Shown here in pieces: positions 16,298 through 24,072 of a stretch of 64,000 nt of DNA. A program made the position numbers and the translations under genes. Origin of the DNA: Pseudarthrobacter sulfonivorans (GTDB lineage: Bacteria > Actinomycetota > Actinomycetes > Actinomycetales > Micrococcaceae). The notes under the pieces were generated by a model. The model was not told the origin of the DNA, did no database searches, and saw only the letters and a list, made by a program, of their open reading frames with translations. Positions within the stretch are counted from its first letter, which is position 1. Every line of letters starts with the position of its first letter. Where the stretch lies: NCBI RefSeq assembly GCF_024391045.1, contig NZ_JANFCZ010000009.1, forward strand, positions 1-64,000, read 5' to 3'.

Positions 16298-17110
16298 TTA
16301 GCGCCGCGCGGTCAGGTCCGCCGAGATCAGCTTCGCCGTGGCCACAATTTCCCGGGCTGCCGCGGCGAGGTAGGCGTCCGGGTCTGGCTGGGCCGCGACG
16401 GACTGGGCCTGCAGCGATACGTTCACTGCTGCCACCACCTTGGTGGGCCCGTCATACACGGGGGCCGCCACGGACATCAGGCCCATTTCGAGCTCCTGGT
16501 CCAGCAGGCACCAGCCCTGGGCCCGGACAGTGTCCAGCACCGCCAGCAGCTCGGGGACGCTCCCCAAAGCCCGGGGGGTCAGCGGCTTGATGTCCGCTGC
16601 GGCCAGGTACTCCTTCAGTTTCGCGGGCGGCAAGGCAGCCAGCAACACCCTGCCCATGGACGTGGCGTAGGCGGGGAAGCGGGTGCCCACCGTGATGCCC
16701 ACGTTCATGATCCGTCGCGTGGTCACCCGCGCGATGTAGGCGATCTCGGTGCCGTCCAGCACGGCAGCGGAAGTTGACTCGCCCAGTGTGAGGGACAGGT
16801 CTTCCAGATGCGGCTGGGCCAGCTGCGGCAGGGACAGCCCGGAGAGGTAGGCGTAGCCGAGCTGCAGGACCCGGGCCGTCAGGGCAAACGTCTTACCGTC
16901 GGTCCGCACATAGTCCAGCTCCACGAGCGTGTGCAGGAACCGGCGGGCGGTGGCCCGGGTCAGGTCGGTCCGGGCCGCCACCTCGGTGAGGGTCATGACC
17001 GGGTGTTCGTTATCAAACGCGCGGATGACGGCCAGCCCGCGCGCCAGCGACTGCACGTACTGGTCACTCGCCTGCGGAGCGGTACGTGCAGTGGCTGGTG
17101 CGTTGGTCAT
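16298..17110 (-). CDS. pcaR: IclR-family regulator of the protocatechuate pathway (PcaR-type)
   Basis: A 270-residue protein with the YVQSLARGLAVIRAFD start pattern of PcaR/PcaU, a winged HTH (MTLTEVAARTDLTRATARRFLHTL), and an effector domain with VGITVGTRFPAYATSMGRVLLAALP. The ATG at 17110 follows AGGA; an upstream in-frame GTG at 17119 is possible. It is the last gene of the pca run, 32 bp after pcaJ, so it is probably co-transcribed with the genes it controls. The effector is likely protocatechuate or beta-ketoadipate by analogy with characterised PcaR proteins. Confidence 0.88.
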   Translation of the reverse strand: MTNAPATARTAPQASDQYVQSLARGLAVIRAFDNEHPVMTLTEVAARTDLTRATARRFLHTLVELDYVRTDGKTFALTARVLQLGYAYLSGLSLPQLAQPHLEDLSLTLGESTSAAVLDGTEIAYIARVTTRRIMNVGITVGTRFPAYATSMGRVLLAALPPAKLKEYLAAADIKPLTPRALGSVPELLAVLDTVRAQGWCLLDQELEMGLMSVAAPVYDGPTKVVAAVNVSLQAQSVAAQPDPDAYLAAAAREIVATAKLISADLTARR

Positions 17111-17142
17111 GGTTACCAATCCTAGGGGCGCCCGGGCCTGAA

Positions 17143-17811
17143 CTAAGCCGCTGCCTTCAGCGGCACCGGGACGAGCTCCTGGAGTTCCTCCAAGGTGCAG
17201 CCGAACGTCTCACGGACCGTGACGCCGTCGGGTCCCGTCAGGAAGACAGCCTTGTCCGTGTACACGCGGGTGACGCAGCCGACGCCGGTGAGCGGGTAGG
17301 TGCACGCCTCCACAATCTTGGAGGCGCCCTCGCGGGTCAGGAGCGTCATCATGACAAAGACGTCCTTGGCGCCGGTGGCCAGGTCCATCGCACCGCCGAC
17401 GGCGGGGATGGCGTCCGGGGCGCCGGTGTGCCAGTTGGCGAGGTCGCCGGTGGCGGAGACCTGGAACGCACCCAGGACGCAGATGTCCAGGTGGCCGCCG
17501 CGCATGATCGCGAACGAGTCGGCGTGGTGGAAGTAGGACGCCCCCGGGAGTTCAGTCACTGGGATCTTGCCGGCATTGATGAGGTCGCCGTCGATCTGGT
17601 CTCCCTCGGCCACGGGACCCATGCCCAGCATGCCGTTCTCCGTGTGGAGCGTGATGTTCTGCTCCGGCTTGAGGTAGTTGGACACCAGGGTGGGCTGGCC
17701 GATGCCGAGGTTCACGAACGAGCCGGGCTTGATGTCCCGGGCCACCAGCTCGGCCAACTCGTTGCGGCCCAGGGGCTTGTCGGACGTCTGGATGGAAGTT
17801 GCAGTGCTCAT
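17143..17811 (-). CDS. pcaJ: 3-oxoadipate CoA-transferase subunit B
   Basis: A 222-residue beta subunit of the heteromeric CoA-transferase that moves CoA from succinyl-CoA to beta-ketoadipate. The catalytic glutamate motif is visible as TLHTENGMLGMGP near residue 55, with LVSNYLKPEQ and the VMMTLLTREGASKIV segment. Length is typical of PcaJ/AtoA/ScoB. It follows pcaI by 2 bases. A related succinyl-CoA:acetoacetate enzyme cannot be excluded by motif alone, but the pca context settles the assignment. Confidence 0.93.
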   Translation of the reverse strand: MSTATSIQTSDKPLGRNELAELVARDIKPGSFVNLGIGQPTLVSNYLKPEQNITLHTENGMLGMGPVAEGDQIDGDLINAGKIPVTELPGASYFHHADSFAIMRGGHLDICVLGAFQVSATGDLANWHTGAPDAIPAVGGAMDLATGAKDVFVMMTLLTREGASKIVEACTYPLTGVGCVTRVYTDKAVFLTGPDGVTVRETFGCTLEELQELVPVPLKAAA

Positions 17812-17813
17812 GC

Positions 17814-18473
17814 TCAGGCCACCTTCACGATGCTGTTGACGTAGATTCCGGGGGTCACGACGTTTTCAGGGTCGAGGCCGCCCGTGGGGACAATCTCGGA
17901 GACCTGGACCACCGTGTGCTTGGCAGCAGCGGCCATGATGGGGCCGAAGTTCCGGGCGGTCTTGCGGTACACGAGGTTCCCCACGCCGTCGGCCTTCAGT
18001 GCCTTGATCAGGGCGACGTCGGCGTGGATGGGCGTTTCGAACACCTGGCCGCGGCCGTCGATCATCCGGGTTTCCTTGCCCTCGGCGAGCATGGTGCCGT
18101 AACCCGTGGGGGTGAAGAACCCGCCGATTCCGGCGCCCGCAGCGCGGATCCGCTCGGCCAGGTTGCCCTGCGGGACCAGCTCCAGCTCGATTTCGCCGGC
18201 GTGGTACTTGGCGTCGAAGTGCCAGGAGTCGGACTGCCGCGGGAAGGAGCAGATCATCTTCTTCACCCGGCCTTCCTTGATCAGCAGCGCAAGGCCCTGA
18301 TCGCCCTGGCCGGCGTTGTTGTTCACCACGGTCAGGTCCTTGGCGCCGCAGTCCATCAGCGCGTCGATCAGTTCGAAGGGCTGCCCGGCGTTGCCGAACC
18401 CGCCGATCATCACGGTGGAGCCGTCCTTGATGCCGGCCACGGCCTCGGCTACGGTGTCAACAAAATTCAGCAT
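17814..18473 (-). CDS. pcaI: 3-oxoadipate CoA-transferase subunit A
   Basis: A 219-residue alpha subunit of the CoA-transferase. The glycine-rich CoA-binding region STVMIGGFGNAGQPFELIDAL lies at residues 19-39, and LTVVNNNAGQGDQGLALLI follows. GIGGFFTPTGYGTMLAEGKETR in the middle is characteristic. The partner subunit pcaJ starts 2 bases downstream and pcaF ends 14 bases upstream, so the three lower-pathway genes form one transcript block. Confidence 0.93.
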   Translation of the reverse strand: MLNFVDTVAEAVAGIKDGSTVMIGGFGNAGQPFELIDALMDCGAKDLTVVNNNAGQGDQGLALLIKEGRVKKMICSFPRQSDSWHFDAKYHAGEIELELVPQGNLAERIRAAGAGIGGFFTPTGYGTMLAEGKETRMIDGRGQVFETPIHADVALIKALKADGVGNLVYRKTARNFGPIMAAAAKHTVVQVSEIVPTGGLDPENVVTPGIYVNSIVKVA

Positions 18474-18487
18474 TGTTATGCCTTTCC

Positions 18488-19687
18488 TTAGGCCTTGGTT
18501 CCGGCAGTGACGTTTTCGAGGACGACGGCGAGGCCCTGGCCCACGCCGATGCAGATCGCGGCGACGCCCCAGCGTTCGCCGGAGGCCTGCAGGGACCGGG
18601 CGAGGGTGCCCAGGATGCGCGTGCCGGACGCGCCGAGGGGGTGGCCCATCGCGATCGCGCCGCCGTGCCGGTTCACGATCGCGGGGTCGATGCCCCAGGC
18701 GCTGATGCAGGCCAGGGACTGCGCGGCGAACGCTTCGTTAAGTTCGACGGCGCCCACCTGGTCCCAGCCGATGCCGGCCTTCGCGAGGGCCTTGTTCGCC
18801 GCCTCGACGGGGGCGTAGCCGAAGAACTGGGGATCGTTGGCGTGCGCGCCGCGCCCCGCGATGCGGGCCAACGGCTCAAGCCCGAGCAGCCCGGCGGCCG
18901 CCTCGGAGCCGATCCAGGCCGCGGACGCGCCGTCGGACAGGGGCGACGCGTTCCCGGCGGTGACGGTGCCGTTCTCCGTGCGGAACACAGTCTTCAGGCC
19001 GGCGAGCTTCTCGGCCGAGGAGCCGGCGCGGATGCCTTCATCCCGGACCAGGTCGGTGCCCGGGACCGTGGTGACCAGGTTGTCGTAGAAGCCTTCGTCC
19101 CACGCCGCGGCTGAGAGGTTGTGGGAGTTCGCGGCGAACTCGTCCTGCTGTTCGCGGGTCACGCCGTACTTTTCGCGGAGCCGTTCGGTGGCCTCGCCCA
19201 GGGAGATGGTCCAGTCCTTGGGCATGGCCTTGTTGACCAGGCGCCAGCCCAGCGTGGTGGAGGCAAGGTTCAGGTCCCCCGCGGGGTAGGGCTTCTCGGT
19301 CTTGGGCAGCACCCAGGGCGCCCGGGACATGGATTCAACCCCGCCGACGAGCATCAATTCGGCGTCGCCGGCGTTGATCTGGCGCGAGGCGATGATCGCG
19401 GCGTCCAGGGAGGAGCCGCAGAGCCGGTTCACGGACGTGCCGGGGATGGAGACGGGCAGGCCCGCGAGCAGGGTGCCCATCCGGGCGACGTTGCGGTTCT
19501 CTTCGCCGGCGCCGTTGGCGTTGCCGAACACCACCTCGTCGATCCGCTCGGGGTCCAGTCCCGGGGCACGCTTGACGGATTCCTTGATCACGTGCGCTGC
19601 AAGGTCATCCGGGCGGACGGCCGCGAGGCCGGAGCCGAACTTCCCGAACGGGGTGCGAACGGCGTCGTACACAAAAGCCTGGTTCAT
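18488..19687 (-). CDS. pcaF: 3-oxoadipyl-CoA thiolase
   Basis: A 399-residue thiolase cleaving 3-oxoadipyl-CoA to succinyl-CoA and acetyl-CoA, the last pathway step. The active-site cysteine is in NRLCGSSLDA near residue 90, and the C-terminal motifs NRHGGAIAMGHPLGASGTR and CIGVGQGLA carry the second cysteine and the histidine. The start at MNQAFVYDAVRTPFGKFG (ATG 19687) follows AGAGGAAC; the upstream 22 residues are not supported. The gap to pcaC (109 bp) holds a long imperfect palindrome. Confidence 0.95.
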   Translation of the reverse strand: MNQAFVYDAVRTPFGKFGSGLAAVRPDDLAAHVIKESVKRAPGLDPERIDEVVFGNANGAGEENRNVARMGTLLAGLPVSIPGTSVNRLCGSSLDAAIIASRQINAGDAELMLVGGVESMSRAPWVLPKTEKPYPAGDLNLASTTLGWRLVNKAMPKDWTISLGEATERLREKYGVTREQQDEFAANSHNLSAAAWDEGFYDNLVTTVPGTDLVRDEGIRAGSSAEKLAGLKTVFRTENGTVTAGNASPLSDGASAAWIGSEAAAGLLGLEPLARIAGRGAHANDPQFFGYAPVEAANKALAKAGIGWDQVGAVELNEAFAAQSLACISAWGIDPAIVNRHGGAIAMGHPLGASGTRILGTLARSLQASGERWGVAAICIGVGQGLAVVLENVTAGTKA

Positions 19688-19710
19688 GATGTTCCTCTTG
19701 TTGTCTGGGA

Positions 19711-19778
19711 ACCCAACTGACTGGCAGTTAACGTCGCCAAACGCGCGTTTCACGACGTCAAGTGCGAGTCAGTTGGGT
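19711..19778. repeat. Long imperfect palindrome between pcaC and pcaF
   Basis: Arms of 26 bases (19711-19736 and 19753-19778), beginning ACCCAACTGACT and ending AGTCAGTTGGGT, pair at 23 of 26 positions. The 16-base loop itself contains the palindrome AAACGCGCGTTT. It lies inside the pca operon, between the upper block (pcaHGBDC) and the lower block (pcaFIJ). It could partly terminate or process the transcript. It resembles the palindromes at 9.04, 44.7 and 51.0 kb. Confidence 0.8.
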
Positions 19779-19796
19779 GGGTGCAGGTTGGGGCGG

Positions 19797-20276
19797 TCAG
19801 GTTTGGGGGAGGTCAGGCGCGTCGGCTCGGGTCGTGTCGATCTCCTCGTTGTCCATTTCATGGAAGACCTGCTGCGCGGTCTTGAACGCCGTGTTGGCGG
19901 ACGGCACGCCGCAGTAGATGGCGGTCTGCAGCAGGATTTCCTTGATTTCGTCCCTGCTCAGGCCGTTGGTGAGGGCCGCCCGGATGTGCATGGCCAGCTC
20001 CTCCCAGTGCCCGTGCGCCACCATCGCGGTGATGGTCACGGCGGAGCGCATCTGGCGCGAAATGCCGGGGCGGGTCCAGATGCCGCCCCACGCGATCCGC
20101 GTGATCATGTCCTGGAAGTCCTCGGTGAACCCGTCCTTCCTGGCGTTCGCCCGGTCCACGTGCGCGGCGCCCAGCACTTCGCGCCGGACCACCATGCCGC
20201 CGTCGTAAATTTCCTGGCTGGTGGCGTCCGGCTGCACCACGCCGTGCCGTTCGCTTCCGGCACCCGGCCCGCTCAC
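19797..20276 (-). CDS. pcaC: 4-carboxymuconolactone decarboxylase
   Basis: A 159-residue member of the carboxymuconolactone decarboxylase/AhpD fold family, removing CO2 from 4-carboxymuconolactone to give the enol-lactone. Visible are REVLGAAHVDRANARKDGFTEDFQ, the central ITRIAWGGIWTRPGISRQMRS and the HWEELAMHIRAALTNGLSRDEIKEILLQTAIYCGVP stretch. A GTG start at 20276 overlaps the pcaD stop as GTGA. The order pcaD-pcaC is that of the fused PcaL protein of other actinobacteria, but here a stop separates them. Confidence 0.93.
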   Translation of the reverse strand: MSGPGAGSERHGVVQPDATSQEIYDGGMVVRREVLGAAHVDRANARKDGFTEDFQDMITRIAWGGIWTRPGISRQMRSAVTITAMVAHGHWEELAMHIRAALTNGLSRDEIKEILLQTAIYCGVPSANTAFKTAQQVFHEMDNEEIDTTRADAPDLPQT

Positions 20277-21094
20277 TTGGCCGCTCCGCGCGATTCGCTC
20301 CACGTGATGAGGCTCCGCAGCAGTTCGGCAACGTGGGCGGGTGCCTCCGCGGGGGCCAGGTGCGCCACGCCTTCCAGGGATACCGCGTTCGCGGTGCCTC
20401 CCCCGGCGGTGATGCCGGCAGCGATTTCTTCCGCGAACGACGGCGGCACAACAGTGTCCGCCACACCCGCCACAGCCTGGGTGGGGACCGTGATGCTGCC
20501 GAGTTCGGTGCGGACGTCATAGGCGGCCAGCGCCTCGCAGCAGAACGCGTAGCTGAAGCGGTCGGCGTCCCGGAGGGAGTGCAGGAGCTTGCTGCTCAGG
20601 TCCGGCTGGCGGTCCATGAACCCGGGTGCGAACCAGCGCTCCGCCGAGCCCTGGATGACCACGGGGGTACCCTGGGAGCGGACCAGTTCGGCCCGGTCCA
20701 GCCAGCCTTCCGGGGTGCCGATCTTGGCGCCGGAACACTGGACGGACAGGCTCTTGAGGCGTTCGCCGTGCTTCATGCCGAGTTGCAGTCCGGTGGCACC
20801 GCCGAGGGAGACGCCGGCGTAGTGGAACGTCTCGCCGGGGGCAATCGAGTCCACCAGCTCGACGACGGAGTCCGCCAGCGCGGCGACGTCGAAGGTTTCG
20901 GTGGCCTTGGGTGAGACGCCGTGGCCGGGCAGGTCCCAGGCCACCACGTCGTAGTCGTTGGCCAGCAGCGTGGCGGTCGCGCCCCAGAGGACTGCGGACG
21001 AGGTACCAAGGGACGGGCCAACCACCAGCAGCGGGTGTTCGCCGAGGGCTCGTTCGGGCGAAAGCAGAACTGCCTTCAGGGTCGGTTTAGCCAC
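20273..21094 (-). CDS. pcaD: 3-oxoadipate enol-lactonase
   Basis: A 273-residue alpha/beta hydrolase opening 3-oxoadipate enol-lactone to beta-ketoadipate. The oxyanion region is VVGPSLGTSSAVLW, the nucleophile elbow is GVSLGGATGLQLG (serine near residue 96), and the C-terminal catalytic histidine is in EGVAHLAPAEAPAHV. The GTG at 21094 overlaps the pcaB stop by 8 bases and gives the normal family length; an ATG 138 bp upstream would add an unrelated extension. It is followed by pcaC in a GTGA overlap. Confidence 0.93.
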   Translation of the reverse strand: MAKPTLKAVLLSPERALGEHPLLVVGPSLGTSSAVLWGATATLLANDYDVVAWDLPGHGVSPKATETFDVAALADSVVELVDSIAPGETFHYAGVSLGGATGLQLGMKHGERLKSLSVQCSGAKIGTPEGWLDRAELVRSQGTPVVIQGSAERWFAPGFMDRQPDLSSKLLHSLRDADRFSYAFCCEALAAYDVRTELGSITVPTQAVAGVADTVVPPSFAEEIAAGITAGGGTANAVSLEGVAHLAPAEAPAHVAELLRSLITWSESRGAAK

Positions 21095-22589
21095 GGTTGG
21101 CTCCGTTCTGGTCGGGGTGGGTTGAGGGGACAGGGCCTGCTGACCCGGGGTTGGCCGGGGCAAAATCGGGGTACGCGGCCAGGATGCGCCGGGAGATTTC
21201 TGCTGCCTGTCCCACGTAATTGGCGGGGTCAAGGAGTTCGTCCAGCCGAAGATCAGTTAGCACGTCCCCGGGGACGGCCTCGCGGAGCTCGCGGCGGTAG
21301 GTGGCTCCCTGCTCAGCGGCAGGCGCGGCCAAGGTCCGGTTCACCACTTCCTGCAGTTGCTCCTTGCCCGTGCGGCCATCCTTCTCGGCCAGGAGCGGGG
21401 CGACGGCGGCGCCCACCCCTTCGGCCAGCAGCAGCGGTCCGGCCAGGTCCAGGTTACGGCGCAGGGCATCCGGGAAAACCTGGAGGCCTTCAGCCAGCTC
21501 GCGGAGATGCCCCGCGGCGCCCAGCGCCAGCCGCAGCAGCTGGCGGAGTGCCGGCCATTCGGTGTGCCAGGCGGCGTCGGGCCGTTCGTCGTTGAAGTTG
21601 GCGGCGGCCACGTGCAGTTGGGCCACGAGTTGCGGAGCCTGGAGCGCGGCGCTGCGGATCAGGACGGACAGCACCGGGTTCTGCTTCTGCGGCATGGCGG
21701 AGGACACGCCGCGGCCCGCAGCGCGGGGTTCGGCGAGTTCGGCTACTTCGGGCCGGCTCATAAAGAGGACGTCCGTAGCGATCTTGCCGGCGGCGCCGAG
21801 CACTGTGGCAAGGGCGTTGCCGAGGGCGGTGACGGCCAGCCGGTTGGTGTGCCATGGTGCCGGGGAAGGGGCGAGGCCCAGCTGTTTGGCCAGGGAATCG
21901 GCCAGCGTGAACGGCGTGGCGGACGTGCCGTCGCTCAGTACGGTTGCGGCGGCGAGGGTTCCGGCGGCGCCGCCGAACTGCACCGGGAACTGAACGGTTT
22001 CCAGTTGGTGACCCGCGGCGGCCACGCCATGGAACCATTGCGCTGCCCGGAGCCCGAACGTAAACGGGAGGGAATGCTGGGTCAGGCTCCTGCCCACGCC
22101 CAGCGTGTCCGCATGCTGTTCCGCCAACGCAGCAAGCGCCGTCGTCGTGCTTTTCAGGTCGCCGAGCAGCGCCTCAACGGTGTTGCGCGCCAGCAGCATC
22201 AGGGCCGTGTCCAGCACGTCCTGGCTGGTCAGCGAGGTGTGCACGGCTTTTCCGGCACCAATGCCGGTGGCGTCCAGCGCCGAAACCTGTTTCCGCAGGT
22301 CAGCCAGCAACGGGATGACGGGGTTGCCGCCGCCCTGGGCCCGGAGCGCGATGTCTGCTGCGTCGTAGCGGCCCGCTTCTGCCGCGGACGCCACGACGGC
22401 GGCGGACCCGGCAGGTGCCAGGCCCGCCTTGTCCAGCACGGCGGCCCAGCCGGACTCGACGGCGAGAATCGCCCCGAGCACAGCCTGGTCGCCGGTCAGC
22501 GCCGCCACCAGGGGCGACGCCGAGACAGGGCTGAGCAGGCCGACGTCGCCGTCGGCCGCGCTTCCGGAACCCAGGGCGGCACCAGTCAC
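21087..22589 (-). CDS. pcaB: 3-carboxy-cis,cis-muconate cycloisomerase
   Basis: A 500-residue member of the fumarase/aspartase superfamily that lactonises 3-carboxymuconate to 4-carboxymuconolactone. The signature SSAMPQKQNPVLS lies at about residues 291-303, with SLTSQDVLDTAL near 120 and RSLTQHSLPFTFGLRAA near 168. Length is at the upper end of the family (about 450), with extra residues at both ends. The GTG at 22589 overlaps the pcaG stop as GTGA. It is a soluble homotetramer by family analogy. Confidence 0.94.
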   Translation of the reverse strand: MTGAALGSGSAADGDVGLLSPVSASPLVAALTGDQAVLGAILAVESGWAAVLDKAGLAPAGSAAVVASAAEAGRYDAADIALRAQGGGNPVIPLLADLRKQVSALDATGIGAGKAVHTSLTSQDVLDTALMLLARNTVEALLGDLKSTTTALAALAEQHADTLGVGRSLTQHSLPFTFGLRAAQWFHGVAAAGHQLETVQFPVQFGGAAGTLAAATVLSDGTSATPFTLADSLAKQLGLAPSPAPWHTNRLAVTALGNALATVLGAAGKIATDVLFMSRPEVAELAEPRAAGRGVSSAMPQKQNPVLSVLIRSAALQAPQLVAQLHVAAANFNDERPDAAWHTEWPALRQLLRLALGAAGHLRELAEGLQVFPDALRRNLDLAGPLLLAEGVGAAVAPLLAEKDGRTGKEQLQEVVNRTLAAPAAEQGATYRRELREAVPGDVLTDLRLDELLDPANYVGQAAEISRRILAAYPDFAPANPGSAGPVPSTHPDQNGANRG

Positions 22590-23155
22590 TGGAAGTCCAG
22601 GAAGACTGTTTCGCCCTCACCCTGCAGGCGGATGTCCCAGGTGAGTCCGCCGTCGGCGTCGCGGCGGGCGATCAGCGTCTTCCGGCGTTCCGGATCCAGG
22701 GAGCTCAGCAGCGGGTCCTTCGCCAGCGCCTCTTCGTTTTCCGGCAGGTAGATCCGGGTGAAGAGGCGGTTCATCAGGCCGCGGGCAAAGACCGCCACGG
22801 AGATGAAGGCTGCTGCGCCTTCCTCGGTGGGGCCGGGGTTGACGGTGGTGAAGGTGAAGACGCCGGTGTTGCCTACGGCGCTGCGGCCGAAACCGGTGAA
22901 CGTGTAGCCGTCGCGCACCAGCGATCCGGTGTGCTGCGGGACTTTGCCCTCGGAATCAGCCTGCCAGATTTCCAGGATCGCGTCCGGGATCGGGTGGCCC
23001 GCTCCGTCATACACGGTGCCCTGGAGCCGGATGGATCCCGGGGAACCGGGAGCCAGCAGTTCGCGGTCCTTGGCGTAGGGCAGTGCGTAGCCGAAGAAGG
23101 GTCCGACTGTCTGGCCGGGGGTGGGAGTCAGCTTGGTGGGGCTGGGATTACTCAT
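22586..23155 (-). CDS. pcaG: Protocatechuate 3,4-dioxygenase alpha subunit
   Basis: A 189-residue non-iron-binding partner of PcaH in the intradiol ring-cleavage enzyme. It shows TPGQTVGPFFGYALPY at the N-terminus, IRLQGTVYDGAGHPIPDAILEIWQADSEGKV as the intradiol beta-sandwich motif, and FTFTTVNPGPTEEGA. The second ATG (23155) is chosen because GGAAGGAG abuts the first ATG (23161) and sits 6 bases before the second. It overlaps the pcaH stop by 8 bases, consistent with equal subunit output. Confidence 0.95.
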   Translation of the reverse strand: MSNPSPTKLTPTPGQTVGPFFGYALPYAKDRELLAPGSPGSIRLQGTVYDGAGHPIPDAILEIWQADSEGKVPQHTGSLVRDGYTFTGFGRSAVGNTGVFTFTTVNPGPTEEGAAAFISVAVFARGLMNRLFTRIYLPENEEALAKDPLLSSLDPERRKTLIARRDADGGLTWDIRLQGEGETVFLDFQ

Positions 23156-24044
23156 GGTCATCTCCTTCCGCTCCGAGGGCCTCGTTCTCGGTCCAGGTCC
23201 GCTTCGACCCGGTCAGGACGATGTCCCAGTTGTAGGCCATGGCCCACTCAGGTTTGGTCTGCTCGTGGTTGTAGGTGGCCACGAGCCGGTCGCGGGCGTC
23301 CCGGTCCACGATCGACTGGTAGATCGGGTCCAGCGGGAACAGCTGGTCGCCCGGGAAGTACATCTGGGTAATGATCCGCTGAGTGAATTCGGAGCCGAAC
23401 AGGGAGAAATGGATGTGGGCCGGGCGCCAGGCGTTGAGGTGGTTCTTCCACGGGTAGGCGCCGGGCTTGATGGTGGTGAAGCTGTAGGAGCCGTCAGCCC
23501 CGGTGATGCAGCGGCCCACGCCGGTGAAGTTGGGGTCCAGCGGTGCCGGGTGCTGGTCGCGCTTGTGGATGTAGCGGCCGGCCGAGTTGGCCTGCCAGAT
23601 CTCCACGAGCTGGCCGGCCACGGGGCGGCCGTCACCGTCGAGGACGCGCCCGGACACAACGATCCGTTCACCCAAGGGTTCACCGTTGTGCTGGATGGTG
23701 AGGTCCGCCTCCAGTGCGTGCACGTCCATGTGCCCGAACGCCGGCGAGTACAGCTCGATGGTCTCAGGGTCCGCGTGGTGCAGGTCCTTGGTGGGGTGGC
23801 GCAGGACGCTGCTGCGGTACGGTGCGTAGTCCAGCCGCGGCTGGATTTCAGCCTGGCCGCCGTTCTTGAGGGCCTGGGCGTAGGCATCGCCGAGCGCCTT
23901 CATCTCGGCGCTGAGATCCGCCTGCGACTCAGCGGCGGCGTCCAGGGGTGCGTACTCTTTCGTTGCGGCCTCCGTGACTTCATCGGACACGTCCTCTGTG
24001 AGCGGATCCGCGTTGTAGGTTTCAAAGTTGATTTCTTCAGGCAC
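23148..24044 (-). CDS. pcaH: Protocatechuate 3,4-dioxygenase beta subunit
   Basis: A 298-residue catalytic subunit that cleaves protocatechuate to 3-carboxy-cis,cis-muconate with oxygen at a non-haem Fe(III). The intradiol core is VVSGRVLDGDGRPVAGQLVEIWQANSAGRYIHK, and the iron-ligand region includes the tyrosine in AGRYIHKRD and the histidines in WRPAHIHFSLFG. The start is GTG 24044 with GAAAGGAGG in front. It has a longer N-terminal arm than many PcaH proteins (about 235-250 residues). It begins the dioxygenase block 28 bp after the dehydratase gene. Confidence 0.95.
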   Translation of the reverse strand: MPEEINFETYNADPLTEDVSDEVTEAATKEYAPLDAAAESQADLSAEMKALGDAYAQALKNGGQAEIQPRLDYAPYRSSVLRHPTKDLHHADPETIELYSPAFGHMDVHALEADLTIQHNGEPLGERIVVSGRVLDGDGRPVAGQLVEIWQANSAGRYIHKRDQHPAPLDPNFTGVGRCITGADGSYSFTTIKPGAYPWKNHLNAWRPAHIHFSLFGSEFTQRIITQMYFPGDQLFPLDPIYQSIVDRDARDRLVATYNHEQTKPEWAMAYNWDIVLTGSKRTWTENEALGAEGDDHE

Positions 24045-24072
24045 AGCAGCCTCCTTTCACAGGGTGTTGGTG

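Noticed and set aside
21357..22751. Long plus-strand ORF (464 codons) across pcaB
   Set aside because: It is a shadow frame of the cycloisomerase gene; low-complexity product.
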